Below, in pieces: positions 1 to 6,361 of a stretch of 10,668 bases of DNA. The DNA is taken from contig CAMOEU010000016.1 in assembly GCA_946612575.1 (NCBI GenBank), positions 1 to 10,668 on the forward strand, read 5' to 3'. The notes below the pieces were generated by a model, which was given only the letters and a program-made list of their open reading frames with translations, made no database searches and was not told where the DNA came from. Each line of letters begins with the position of its first letter. Within the stretch, counting starts at the first letter, position 1. This DNA is from an uncultured Clostridia bacterium. Its GTDB lineage: Bacteria > Bacillota > Clostridia > Christensenellales > UBA1242. The position numbers and the translations under genes are program-made.

Positions 1-1617
1 GGCCTGAGACAGTCTGATTTTGATCAAAGATCTAGTCACTTCACAGTCAGGATATTTTGCTGCAATTTTCTCTTGCAATTCTTGTGCTTCATCTTCTCTT
101 ATGTCTTCACCATAGAAGAGTGTGATGTTCATAACATTGTCATCAATGAGTGCTTCAATAAGTTTTTCAGTTGTCTCGCTTACAAGATTTCCTTTTGCCA
201 AAATAGCCTTGTCGTCAAGACCAATAATTTCGCCCTTTGAAAGGTCAAAACCATCGACATGGGTATCTCTAACAGCATATGTGACAGAGCCAGATCTAAC
301 TGATCTGATTGCTTCAAGCATTGCATTTTGGTTTTCTTCAACAGAAGCATCTGGATTGAATGCGATTGATGCCGCAATTCCTTCAGGAACACTCTTAGTT
401 GGGATAACAATAAGGTTTTTGTTTGTGACATCATTTGCTTGTTCTGCTGCCAAAATGATGTTTTTGTTGTTTGGGAAGACAAAGATTGTCCTTGCAGGCA
501 CTTTTTCAGCTGCATTTGCAATGTCTTCTGCACTTGGATTCATTGTTTGTCCACCAAGAATGATTTGGTCAACAGTAAGTTCTTTAAAGATTTCTCCAAG
601 TCCATCCCCTGGAGCAACAGAAATCATACCCATTTCTTTTGTTTCTTGAGCAGCTTCTGCCTTCTTCATAAGTTCACGGTTTTGTTCTCTCATATTCTCA
701 ACTTTAAGATTGAAAAGTTCACCAAGTTCGAGAGCATAACCAAGAGCTTTGTTTGGTTCGTTTGTGTGTACATGCACCTTAACAAGGGACAAATCGCCAA
801 TACAGATAACAGAGTCACCAATCTCCATAAGTCTTTCACGGAGCTTGTCAATGTCTGCTTCTGTAGTCTTTTTGTGCATATGAATGATCATATATTCTGT
901 GCAATATCCAAATTGGATGTCTCCAAGTTGGGTAAGGTCAGCAACAACATCATCAACTGTTTGTGGCTTTGTTTCGTCTTCAAAAGTATATTCAAGGTCT
1001 TCTTCACCATTGATGAATCTCATAAAACCTGTGAAAATACACAAAATTCCGCGACCGCCTGAGTCAACAACACCAGCCTTTTTCAAAACTGGAAGCATTT
1101 CAGGTGTTTGCTTCAAAATTTCCTCACCAGTTTCACAAACCTTTCTAAGGAAAGTTTCAAAGTCATCGTGTCTCTTTGCAAGTGAAACAGCATTTTCTGA
1201 CATAACTCTTATAACAGTCAAGATTGTGCCTTCCTTTGGCTTTGTGACAGCTTTGTAAGCAATTGTTGCACCTTCTTGCATTGCTCTTGCAAAATCTTTT
1301 GTAGTGATTTCTTTACAATTTTTTGTTATCGAACAGAAACCTTTGAAAATTTGTGAAGTAATAACACCACTGTTTCCTCTTGCCCCACGAAGAGCTCCCT
1401 TCGCAAATGCTTCAGAAAGTGATGCCATATCATTGTTCATACACTTATTGATTTCATTTACTGCCGACTTCATTGTGAGAAACATATTTGTTCCGGTGTC
1501 GCCATCTGGCACTGGAAAAACATTTAACGAATCGACATATTCTTTATTTTGTTCAAGAAGACCTGCTCCCGCAAGAACCATCTTGCGAAAGGTTGTCCCA
1601 TTTATTGTTTTTTGCAT
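1..1617 (-). CDS. fakA: Fatty acid kinase catalytic subunit FakA (YloV, DAK/DhaL family), 3' end cut by window edge
   Basis: An open frame of 539 codons runs from ATG at 1617 to base 1 with no stop. FakA uses ATP to phosphorylate fatty acids presented by FakB (DegV family); the acyl-phosphate feeds PlsX/PlsY phospholipid synthesis. The N-terminal DhaL-like kinase domain is clear: PVPDGDTGTNM at about residues 35-45, with Asp38 and Asp40 as expected Mg-ATP ligands, and GARGNSG at 78-84. The middle domain has C239 (in GYCTEY) and H282/H284 (in VHVHTNEP), matching the metal-binding Cys and His residues I recall for Staphylococcus aureus FakA. The family is about 550 residues, so only a short C-terminal piece should be missing. 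AGGAG lies 6 nt before the ATG. The gene is 24 nt downstream of yloU in one operon. The last dozen visible residues do not resemble the usual GGQP-type C-terminus. Confidence 0.93.
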   Translation of the reverse strand, partial: MQKTINGTTFRKMVLAGAGLLEQNKEYVDSLNVFPVPDGDTGTNMFLTMKSAVNEINKCMNNDMASLSEAFAKGALRGARGNSGVITSQIFKGFCSITKNCKEITTKDFARAMQEGATIAYKAVTKPKEGTILTVIRVMSENAVSLAKRHDDFETFLRKVCETGEEILKQTPEMLPVLKKAGVVDSGGRGILCIFTGFMRFINGEEDLEYTFEDETKPQTVDDVVADLTQLGDIQFGYCTEYMIIHMHKKTTEADIDKLRERLMEIGDSVICIGDLSLVKVHVHTNEPNKALGYALELGELFNLKVENMREQNRELMKKAEAAQETKEMGMISVAPGDGLGEIFKELTVDQIILGGQTMNPSAEDIANAAEKVPARTIFVFPNNKNIILAAEQANDVTNKNLIVIPTKSVPEGIAASIAFNPDASVEENQNAMLEAIRSVRSGSVTYAVRDTHVDGFDLSKGEIIGLDDKAILAKGNLVSETTEKLIEALIDDNVMNITLFYGEDIREDEAQELQEKIAAKYPDCEVTRSLIKIRLSQA

Positions 1618-1641
1618 TTTATGCTCCTATATTTTGTCCGG

Positions 1642-1992
1642 TTATACACATACACCAACAACATGAACATTGACGGTGTCAACAATCATTCCGGTAAAGT
1701 TTTCGACACTATATTTTACTGATTTTTTAAGCGACTCAGCCACAGCAGAGATAGATACACCGTATTTGAGAATGCAGTGTATGTCAATGAATATTCTGTT
1801 GTCAATATGACTGATTGAAACACCCTTTGAATATCTTTCTTTTTTCAAAAGTTCTCTTGCACTGTCTTTAAGGTTTTTTGGAACCAAATCAACAACACCA
1901 TAACAATCCAATGCAACAAAACCAGCGACAGTGCGGATTGCATTGTCGCTTATTGAAATGTTTCCATAATAATTGTTTGTATCGACTGTCAA
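1642..1992 (-). CDS. yloU: Asp23/Gls24 family protein YloU
   Basis: The 116-residue product begins MTVDTNNYYGNISISDNAI and matches the Asp23/Gls24 family: an early ISISDNAI segment, then AGFVALDCYGV, then the amphipathic second half ending NVHVVGVCV. Asp23-type proteins are small and often membrane-associated, linked to envelope stress; the exact role of YloU is unknown. The start is TTG at 1992, supported by a perfect AAGGAGG ending 6 nt upstream, and no ATG or GTG start fits the conserved N-terminus better. It is first in a two-gene operon with fakA, the usual pairing in Firmicutes, and is divergent from rpmB, also the usual arrangement. The identification is firm; the function is inferred from the family. 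Confidence 0.9.
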   Translation of the reverse strand: MTVDTNNYYGNISISDNAIRTVAGFVALDCYGVVDLVPKNLKDSARELLKKERYSKGVSISHIDNRIFIDIHCILKYGVSISAVAESLKKSVKYSVENFTGMIVDTVNVHVVGVCV

Positions 1993-2005
1993 AGGATGCC
2001 TCCTT
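1993..2005 (-). promoter_or_regulatory. Shine-Dalgarno fixing a TTG start for yloU
   Basis: On the minus strand AAGGAGG (2005-1999) is followed by six bases and then TTG at 1992-1990. The perfect match and ideal spacing make TTG the start codon. Confidence 0.8.
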
Positions 2006-2034
2006 AATACAATTTAAGGTAATTTCGCATTACT

Positions 2035-2063
2035 ATAATACTACAAACAGCAAATTTAAGCAA
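2035..2063 (-). promoter_or_regulatory. Probable housekeeping promoter of yloU-fakA
   Basis: Minus strand: TTGCTT (2063-2058), a 17-nt spacer, then TATTAT (2040-2035). This lies about 43 nt upstream of the yloU start. It is divergent from the rpmB promoter, about 90 bp away, and no sequence-specific operator is evident between them. Confidence 0.65.
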
Positions 2064-2154
2064 GCAAATTGTCATAAAAACACAAAAAAATGAAACAATT
2101 TAACTGCTGTAATATAGATATACTAAAAAAAGGAAAAATCTATACTCAAAACAG

Positions 2155-2183
2155 TTGATTTTTTTGTTTTGTTGTGTTATGAT
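2155..2183 (+). promoter_or_regulatory. Probable housekeeping promoter of rpmB
   Basis: TTGATT (2155-2160), a 17-nt spacer and TATGAT (2178-2183). The predicted transcript starts near 2190, giving a short leader before the AAGGAG at 2201-2206. Confidence 0.7.
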
Positions 2184-2212
2184 AAAGAGCGAAATTATTA
2201 AAGGAGAAAACT

Positions 2213-2389
2213 ATGAGCAGAGTATGTGAAGTTTGTGGCAAAGGCAAAATGGACGGCAAAACAGTAAGCCATGCAAACAACAAAGCACCAAGAAAATATA
2301 ATGTAAATTTGCAAAACACCGAAATTGGCGGCAAGAGCGTTAAGGCTTGCACAAAGTGCATTAAAACTGCAAAAAAAGCAAATGCCTAA
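2213..2389 (+). CDS. rpmB: 50S ribosomal protein L28
   Basis: The 58-residue product starts MSRVCEVCGKGK and continues GKTVSHANNKAPRKYNVNL, the L28 signature. It is a component of the large ribosomal subunit. It is the zinc-binding (C+) form: CxxC at Cys5/Cys8 and a second CxxC at Cys46/Cys49 in KACTKCIK. AAGGAG sits 6 nt before the ATG. The gene is monocistronic, with a promoter at 2155-2183 and a terminator at 2411-2439. It lies divergent to yloU and convergent to the SpoVM-like ORF, the same arrangement as around B. subtilis rpmB. Product length and motifs are normal for the family. Confidence 0.96.
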   Translation: MSRVCEVCGKGKMDGKTVSHANNKAPRKYNVNLQNTEIGGKSVKACTKCIKTAKKANA

Positions 2390-2410
2390 TTGATTTTATG
2401 CTGAAAATTT

Positions 2411-2439
2411 GGGGAGATGAAATTCATCTCTCTTTTTTT
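2411..2439 (+). terminator. Rho-independent terminator of rpmB
   Basis: The inverted repeat GAGATGAA (2414-2421) / TTCATCTC (2423-2430) is followed by TC and seven Ts (2433-2439), starting 22 nt after the rpmB stop. Read on the minus strand the hairpin also lies just after the SpoVM-like ORF, but there it has no U-tract. Confidence 0.85.
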
Positions 2440-2444
2440 GCTAT

Positions 2445-2555
2445 CTATTCCCCCTTTTTATCCTGTTTGCTTGCAATCGCCCTAAAAAATGGCACCAGCC
2501 ACTTTGGTGATTTTATACAGATTATTCTATAATTTTGTTTTCTTTCTTTTTCCAT
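2445..2555 (-). CDS. spoVM: Small SpoVM-like protein (candidate spore coat/cortex anchoring peptide), start uncertain
   Basis: This minus-strand ORF encodes 36 residues from ATG at 2555. Its core, IICIKSPKWLVPFFRAI, aligns without gaps to B. subtilis SpoVM as I recall it (26 residues, amphipathic helix): identities at positions 6, 7, 9 (the critical proline), 10, 12, 17 and 18, followed by a basic/acidic tail. SpoVM sits on the convex forespore membrane and anchors the SpoIVA coat base. The position, convergent with and next to rpmB, is the conserved one. The oddity is the N-terminus: SpoVM Met1 aligns with a TAT codon here, and the only in-frame ATG adds eight hydrophilic residues with no good Shine-Dalgarno. 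The gene could have an extended N-terminus, a non-standard start, a sequencing indel or early decay. Identification rests on remembered homologues plus synteny, not a search. Confidence 0.68.
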   Translation of the reverse strand: MEKERKQNYRIICIKSPKWLVPFFRAIASKQDKKGE

Positions 2556-2560
2556 ATACA

Positions 2561-2588
2561 TTTGTATGAAAACAAATCCATTTTTGAC
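2561..2588 (-). promoter_or_regulatory. Possible sigma-E-type promoter for the SpoVM-like ORF
   Basis: On the minus strand CATACAAA (2568-2561) is a near-perfect match to the sigma-E -10 consensus CATACA-T. GTCAAAAA (2588-2581), 12 nt upstream, is a weaker match to the -35 element. It lies between the terminator of the neighbouring LRR gene and the SpoVM-like ORF. B. subtilis spoVM is expressed in the mother cell under sigma-E, so the fit is biologically sensible but unproven. Confidence 0.4.
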
Positions 2589-2591
2589 AAC

Positions 2592-2614
2592 AAAAAACCA
2601 GCATAATTGCTGGT
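2592..2614 (-). terminator. Terminator of LRR gene A
   Basis: Minus strand: ACCAGCA / TGCTGGT stem (plus 2597-2603 and 2608-2614) with a 4-nt loop, followed by a U-tract (plus 2592-2597). It starts 6 nt after the stop codon. Confidence 0.88.
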
Positions 2615-2619
2615 CTTTT

Positions 2620-3735
2620 TTATATCTTAGTGTATTTGTCATACCCTTCTTTGTCTGAAGTCTCTTGTTTTGTGAAGCTATCTGTCACATAAGTGCCAAC
2701 AGTCAAGCCTGTTTTTATATAAACAGTTTTCGCATTGCTCAACAGCTTACTGTTTGACGAATCAAGAGCAGCAATTGTTTCACTGTCAATTGTGACATTT
2801 TCAAGTTTTAGGCAATCCAAAAAAGCATTTTGATCAATGCTTGTCACAGTGCTTGGAATGATTATGCTTTCAAGCTTTTCACATTCACGGAAAGAATCCC
2901 ATCCTATAGTCTCAACACCTTCAGATAAAATCACAGTTTCAATATTTACACATCCCCAGAACATATCTACACCAATTTTTGCTAAACCACTTCCAATTGT
3001 CACATTCACAAGTCCAGTATTATCACGGAAGGCATCATTTCCAATGTGTGTCACACTGTCTGGAATTGTTAAACTTGAAAGATTATTACAACTACGAATA
3101 ACATCTCTACCCATTGTTGTCACAGGACCAAGAATAGAAATGCTTTCAAGACTATAACAATAATAAAACACTCCATCACCCAAACTTGTCACATTTTTTG
3201 GAATGACAATAGATTTCAATCCGCTTGACTCAAAAGCACCATTTCCAATAGCTGTCACACTGTCTGGTATAATGCAGCTCTCCAACTTGCCGCAACATCT
3301 AAACATTTCATTCTTTATGTCCGTAATACCTTCTGGCAAGTTTATTTTTGAAAGTTTTGAGCAGCCAAAAAATGCTTGTTTACCCAAACTTGTCACACTG
3401 CTTGGAATGATAACTCGAGTAAGTTTATCACAATAGAAAAATGCATCATCTCCTATTTCTGTGATAGAGCTGTCAATCACAAGGACTCCACTAAGATTTG
3501 TAAAATAGCTATGACCATCATTTGCAACAATTGCGGTCTCACTGAATGCATCTGGGAATTCAGTTTTCAAATCATCCCAAGATTTTACGAGCACACCATT
3601 TTCATATAACCCAGCTTTGTCATATACTTCTTCCTTGCCAGTCTTGTTTGATGATAAAAACACAAAAGCCAAAACAGCGGCCAAAATCGCAATAACGGCA
3701 ACAGGTAAAACAATCCACAAAACTTTCTTTTTCAT
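2620..3735 (-). CDS. BspA-type leucine-rich-repeat surface protein, copy A
   Basis: The 371-residue product has a lysine-rich start (MKKK), one hydrophobic segment at about residues 5-28 with no lipobox (uncleaved anchor or signal peptide), and a short linker. An N-terminal module (YENGVLVKSW...PDAF, about 44-63) follows, then about ten 23-residue repeats of the form VTSIGxxAFxxCxxLxxIxIPxS (about 90-320), and a C-terminal cap ending QETSDKEGYDKYTKI. This is the BspA/Treponema-type LRR fold (Pfam LRR_5), a solenoid usually displayed on the cell surface; the ligand is unknown. GAGG lies about 6 nt before the ATG. The gene has its own promoter (3755-3784) and terminator, so it is probably monocistronic. 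Its sequence from 2649 upward appears identical to copy B, whereas its last nine or so codons differ. Confidence 0.9.
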   Translation of the reverse strand: MKKKVLWIVLPVAVIAILAAVLAFVFLSSNKTGKEEVYDKAGLYENGVLVKSWDDLKTEFPDAFSETAIVANDGHSYFTNLSGVLVIDSSITEIGDDAFFYCDKLTRVIIPSSVTSLGKQAFFGCSKLSKINLPEGITDIKNEMFRCCGKLESCIIPDSVTAIGNGAFESSGLKSIVIPKNVTSLGDGVFYYCYSLESISILGPVTTMGRDVIRSCNNLSSLTIPDSVTHIGNDAFRDNTGLVNVTIGSGLAKIGVDMFWGCVNIETVILSEGVETIGWDSFRECEKLESIIIPSTVTSIDQNAFLDCLKLENVTIDSETIAALDSSNSKLLSNAKTVYIKTGLTVGTYVTDSFTKQETSDKEGYDKYTKI

Positions 3736-3754
3736 AAAAACCTCTACAAGGAAA

Positions 3755-3784
3755 AATATACCTAAATTTGTCTTTCTTTGTCAA
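3755..3784 (-). promoter_or_regulatory. Housekeeping promoter of LRR gene A
   Basis: Minus strand: TTGACA (3784-3779), an 18-nt spacer and TATATT (3760-3755), about 20 nt upstream of the start codon. The identical element precedes copy B. Confidence 0.75.
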
Positions 3785-3803
3785 ATTATTGCACGAATTT
3801 AAC

Positions 3804-3831
3804 AAAAAAAACAGAGCAAATTATGCTCTGT
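3804..3831 (-). terminator. Terminator of LRR gene B
   Basis: Minus strand: ACAGAGCA / TGCTCTGT stem (plus 3811-3818 and 3824-3831) with a 5-nt loop and a run of seven or more Us. It starts 6 nt after the stop codon of copy B. Confidence 0.9.
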
Positions 3832-3837
3832 CTTTTA

Positions 3838-4956
3838 TTATGATTTTTTGACATATTTGTCATATCCTGCTTTGTCTGAAGTCTCTTGTTTTGTGAAGCT
3901 ATCTGTCACATAAGTGCCAACAGTCAAGCCTGTTTTTATATAAACAGTTTTCGCATTGCTCAACAGCTTACTGTTTGACGAATCAAGAGCAGCAATTGTT
4001 TCACTGTCAATTGTGACATTTTCAAGTTTTAGGCAATCCAAAAAAGCATTTTGATCAATGCTTGTCACAGTGCTTGGAATGATTATGCTTTCAAGCTTTT
4101 CACATTCACGGAAAGAATCCCATCCTATAGTCTCAACACCTTCAGATAAAATCACAGTTTCAATATTTACACATCCCCAGAACATATCTACACCAATTTT
4201 TGCTAAACCACTTCCAATTGTCACATTCACAAGTCCAGTATTATCACGGAAGGCATCATTTCCAATGTGTGTCACACTGTCTGGAATTGTTAAACTTGAA
4301 AGATTATTACAACTACGAATAACATCTCTACCCATTGTTGTCACAGGACCAAGAATAGAAATGCTTTCAAGACTATAACAATAATAAAACACTCCATCAC
4401 CCAAACTTGTCACATTTTTTGGAATGACAATAGATTTCAATCCGCTTGACTCAAAAGCACCATTTCCAATAGCTGTCACACTGTCTGGTATAATGCAGCT
4501 CTCCAACTTGCCGCAACATCTAAACATTTCATTCTTTATGTCCGTAATACCTTCTGGCAAGTTTATTTTTGAAAGTTTTGAGCAGCCAAAAAATGCTTGT
4601 TTACCCAAACTTGTCACACTGCTTGGAATGATAACTCGAGTAAGTTTATCACAATAGAAAAATGCATCATCTCCTATTTCTGTGATAGAGCTGTCAATCA
4701 CAAGGACTCCACTAAGATTTGTAAAATAGCTATGACCATCATTTGCAACAATTGCGGTCTCACTGAATGCATCTGGGAATTCAGTTTTCAAATCATCCCA
4801 AGATTTTACGAGCACACCATTTTCATATAACCCAGCTTTGTCATATACTTCTTCCTTGCCAGTCTTGTTTGATGATAAAAACACAAAAGCCAAAACAGCG
4901 GCCAAAATCGCAATAACGGCAACAGGTAAAACAATCCACAAAACTTTCTTTTTCAT
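3838..4956 (-). CDS. BspA-type leucine-rich-repeat surface protein, copy B (recombinant tail)
   Basis: The 372-residue product is identical to copy A through the anchor, N-terminal module and all ten LRRs, up to QETSDK. It then ends AGYDKYVKKS, exactly as in copy C, instead of EGYDKYTKI. The gene is therefore the body of A joined to the 3' tail of C, as expected from one unequal crossover at a shared 28-bp sequence near the 3' ends. The promoter, Shine-Dalgarno and start context are identical to copy A; the terminator is identical to that of copy C. The domain reading is as for copy A: membrane-anchored or secreted solenoid, ligand unknown. The absence of substitutions suggests a very recent duplication, active conversion, or an assembly duplication. 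Confidence 0.9.
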   Translation of the reverse strand: MKKKVLWIVLPVAVIAILAAVLAFVFLSSNKTGKEEVYDKAGLYENGVLVKSWDDLKTEFPDAFSETAIVANDGHSYFTNLSGVLVIDSSITEIGDDAFFYCDKLTRVIIPSSVTSLGKQAFFGCSKLSKINLPEGITDIKNEMFRCCGKLESCIIPDSVTAIGNGAFESSGLKSIVIPKNVTSLGDGVFYYCYSLESISILGPVTTMGRDVIRSCNNLSSLTIPDSVTHIGNDAFRDNTGLVNVTIGSGLAKIGVDMFWGCVNIETVILSEGVETIGWDSFRECEKLESIIIPSTVTSIDQNAFLDCLKLENVTIDSETIAALDSSNSKLLSNAKTVYIKTGLTVGTYVTDSFTKQETSDKAGYDKYVKKS

Positions 4957-4975
4957 AAAAACCTCTACAAGGAAA

Positions 4976-5005
4976 AATATACCTAAATTTGTCTTTCTTT
5001 GTCAA
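4976..5005 (-). promoter_or_regulatory. Housekeeping promoter of LRR gene B
   Basis: Minus strand: TTGACA (5005-5000), an 18-nt spacer and TATATT (4981-4976); a duplicate of the copy A promoter. Confidence 0.75.
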
Positions 5006-5024
5006 ATTATTGCACGAATTTAAC

Positions 5025-5052
5025 AAAAAAAACAGAGCAAATTATGCTCTGT
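5025..5052 (-). terminator. Terminator of LRR gene C
   Basis: The same ACAGAGCA / TGCTCTGT hairpin and U-tract as at 3804-3831, 6 nt after the stop codon of copy C. This is probably the ancestral location, duplicated to copy B. Confidence 0.9.
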
Positions 5053-5058
5053 CTTTTA

Positions 5059-6162
5059 TTATGATTTTTTGACATATTTGTCATATCCTGCTTTGTCTGA
5101 AGTCTCTTGTTTTGTGAAACTGTTTGTTATATAAGTGCTTATTTCAAGCCCTTGTTTTATATACAAAACTCGGTTTCTAGAGTATTCATAATAAAACAAC
5201 AACCCACGATTTTCATTTAGCGAAGCAATATAGGCACTATCAATCGTAATTTCAATCGTTTCAGTTATAACATTTTGCGAGTCACCAATCAAAAAATCTC
5301 TATTACCTATACTTGTCACACTTTCTGGAAGCACTATTTTTCTTAATGAATCACATGATGCAAAGACCCCATCAGATTGATAATTGCTAGACCCAATTGT
5401 TGTCACACCATTTGGAATCACTATTTCCTTCAATTTCCCGCAATATGTAAAAGCCTGATCAGCAATTTCCGTCACACTGTTTGGAATACTTACACTGCTA
5501 AGGCTACTGCAAAAACGAAATGTTGCAGATTCTATTTTTGTCACACCGCTTGGAATTACAATGCTTTTCAAACTTCCACAATAATCAAATGCACCTGCTC
5601 CAATTTTTGTCACACCGCTTGGAATACTAAAATCACTAAGTTTCCTACAATATCCAAATGCATCTTCACCAATAATCTTCACATTTTTCCCAAGAACAGC
5701 ACTTTCAAGTTCGACACAACCTGAAAATGCACTGTTCCCTATTTCTGTCACACTATCTGGTACAGTGATACTTAATAAACAGGAACAACAATCAAAAGCA
5801 TGATTTCCAATATATGTCACACTGTCTGGAATTACAACACTTTCCAAATCTATACAATCATAAAAAGCACCCTCTCCAATTGCTGTAATGGAATTATCAA
5901 TGACAAGCATGCCAGTAAGATTTTGAAATAAACTTGGTCTTCTATTATGATAATCAGGATAATAACCTACAATCTCTGACCCATCAAAAGCATCAGGGTA
6001 TTCTTCCACAATCTCTGACCAAGACTTTATAAGGACACCATTTTCATAATATCCTGGATCAAGAGGCTTTTCCTCATGTGCATTTATAAGCACAAAAATA
6101 AGTGGTATCGCAATAACAACAACTGCAATAATTGGAATAAAAATATATAAAAACTTTTTCAT
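5059..6162 (-). CDS. BspA-type leucine-rich-repeat surface protein, diverged paralog C
   Basis: The 367-residue product starts at ATG 6162, preceded by GGAG 5 nt upstream. A GTG two codons earlier (6168) overlaps that Shine-Dalgarno and is rejected. It has a Lys-Lys start, one hydrophobic segment at about residues 4-28 with no lipobox, and the same N-terminal module as its neighbours (YENGVLIKSW...YPDAF). About nine LRR_5 repeats follow (VTEIGNSAFSGCVELESA type); one is lengthened by an insert containing SSNYQSDG, and the last is irregular. The C-terminal cap is conserved (SFTKQETSDKAGYDKYVKKS). It shares architecture with A and B, but the LRR consensus residues around the fixed positions differ widely, so it is an older paralog. 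It is probably a surface-displayed solenoid with unknown ligand. It is the first of the three genes in transcription direction and has its own promoter and terminator. Confidence 0.88.
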   Translation of the reverse strand: MKKFLYIFIPIIAVVVIAIPLIFVLINAHEEKPLDPGYYENGVLIKSWSEIVEEYPDAFDGSEIVGYYPDYHNRRPSLFQNLTGMLVIDNSITAIGEGAFYDCIDLESVVIPDSVTYIGNHAFDCCSCLLSITVPDSVTEIGNSAFSGCVELESAVLGKNVKIIGEDAFGYCRKLSDFSIPSGVTKIGAGAFDYCGSLKSIVIPSGVTKIESATFRFCSSLSSVSIPNSVTEIADQAFTYCGKLKEIVIPNGVTTIGSSNYQSDGVFASCDSLRKIVLPESVTSIGNRDFLIGDSQNVITETIEITIDSAYIASLNENRGLLFYYEYSRNRVLYIKQGLEISTYITNSFTKQETSDKAGYDKYVKKS

Positions 6163-6181
6163 GGTCACTCCAATATGCTTT

Positions 6182-6211
6182 ATGTTAACAAATTAACGGC
6201 TATAATGTCAA
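6182..6211 (-). promoter_or_regulatory. Probable promoter of LRR gene C
   Basis: Minus strand: perfect TTGACA (6211-6206), an 18-nt spacer and TAACAT (6187-6182), 20 nt before the start codon. The -10 element is only a moderate match. Confidence 0.55.
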
Positions 6212-6235
6212 AAAAAACAGAGTATTTTCCTGCTT

Positions 6236-6355
6236 TGATTATGATGAGGAGTGCGAACTTGCTTGCAAGAGTAAGCACGACGATATCACAACGAATGATT
6301 ATGATGAGGAGTGCGAACTTGCTTGCAAGAGTAAGCACGACGATATCACAACGAA
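6236..6355. repeat. Two perfect 60-bp tandem repeats in intergenic DNA
   Basis: Bases 6236-6295 and 6296-6355 are identical. Each unit contains nested inverted repeats: GTGC/GCAC (6251-6254 and 6275-6278) outside CTTGC/GCAAG (6258-6262 and 6265-6269). It is more GC-rich than the surrounding intergenic DNA. Both strands read open through the 60 bp (20 codons), but there is no Shine-Dalgarno or recognisable protein. It fits no known element that I can name; a dispersed intergenic hairpin repeat is the best guess. Confidence 0.85.
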
Positions 6356-6361
6356 AAATGC

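Larger units (their letters stand above)
2649..3869. repeat. 1221-bp direct tandem duplication, unit 1
   Basis: The sequence from 2649 to 3897 matches 3870-5118 at a constant offset of 1221 bp, apparently without a mismatch in the 1249 overlapping bases. The unit holds nearly all of LRR gene A, its promoter, the intergenic terminator, and the 3' tail of copy B. Differences begin at 2648 (left) and at 3898 versus 5119 (right). Confidence 0.9.
3870..5090. repeat. 1221-bp direct tandem duplication, unit 2
   Basis: Second copy of the 1221-bp unit. A 28-bp sequence occurs at 2649-2676, 3870-3897 and 5091-5118, at the two ends and the middle of the array. It marks the probable recombination site. 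Confidence 0.9.

Noticed and set aside
2146..2361. Minus-strand ORF of 71 codons over rpmB
   Set aside because: It is antisense to a definite L28 gene and its sequence resembles no protein family.
2556..2642. Upstream extension of the SpoVM-like frame to 2642
   Set aside because: It overlaps the 3' end and terminator of LRR gene A and the proposed promoter, and has no family similarity; only the 3' part is supported.
2837..3157. Plus-strand ORFs opposite the LRR genes (also 3203-3609, 4058-4378, 4424-4830, 5377-5724)
   Set aside because: They run antisense inside clear LRR genes, recur only because the sense repeats recur (69-bp period), and have no ribosome binding sites.
2649..5118. Insertion sequence or composite transposon explaining the direct repeats
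   Set aside because: No transposase, no terminal inverted repeats and no target-site duplication; the 28-bp internal homology explains the duplication.
6236..6355. CRISPR array
   Set aside because: Two directly abutting identical units without spacers and no cas genes.
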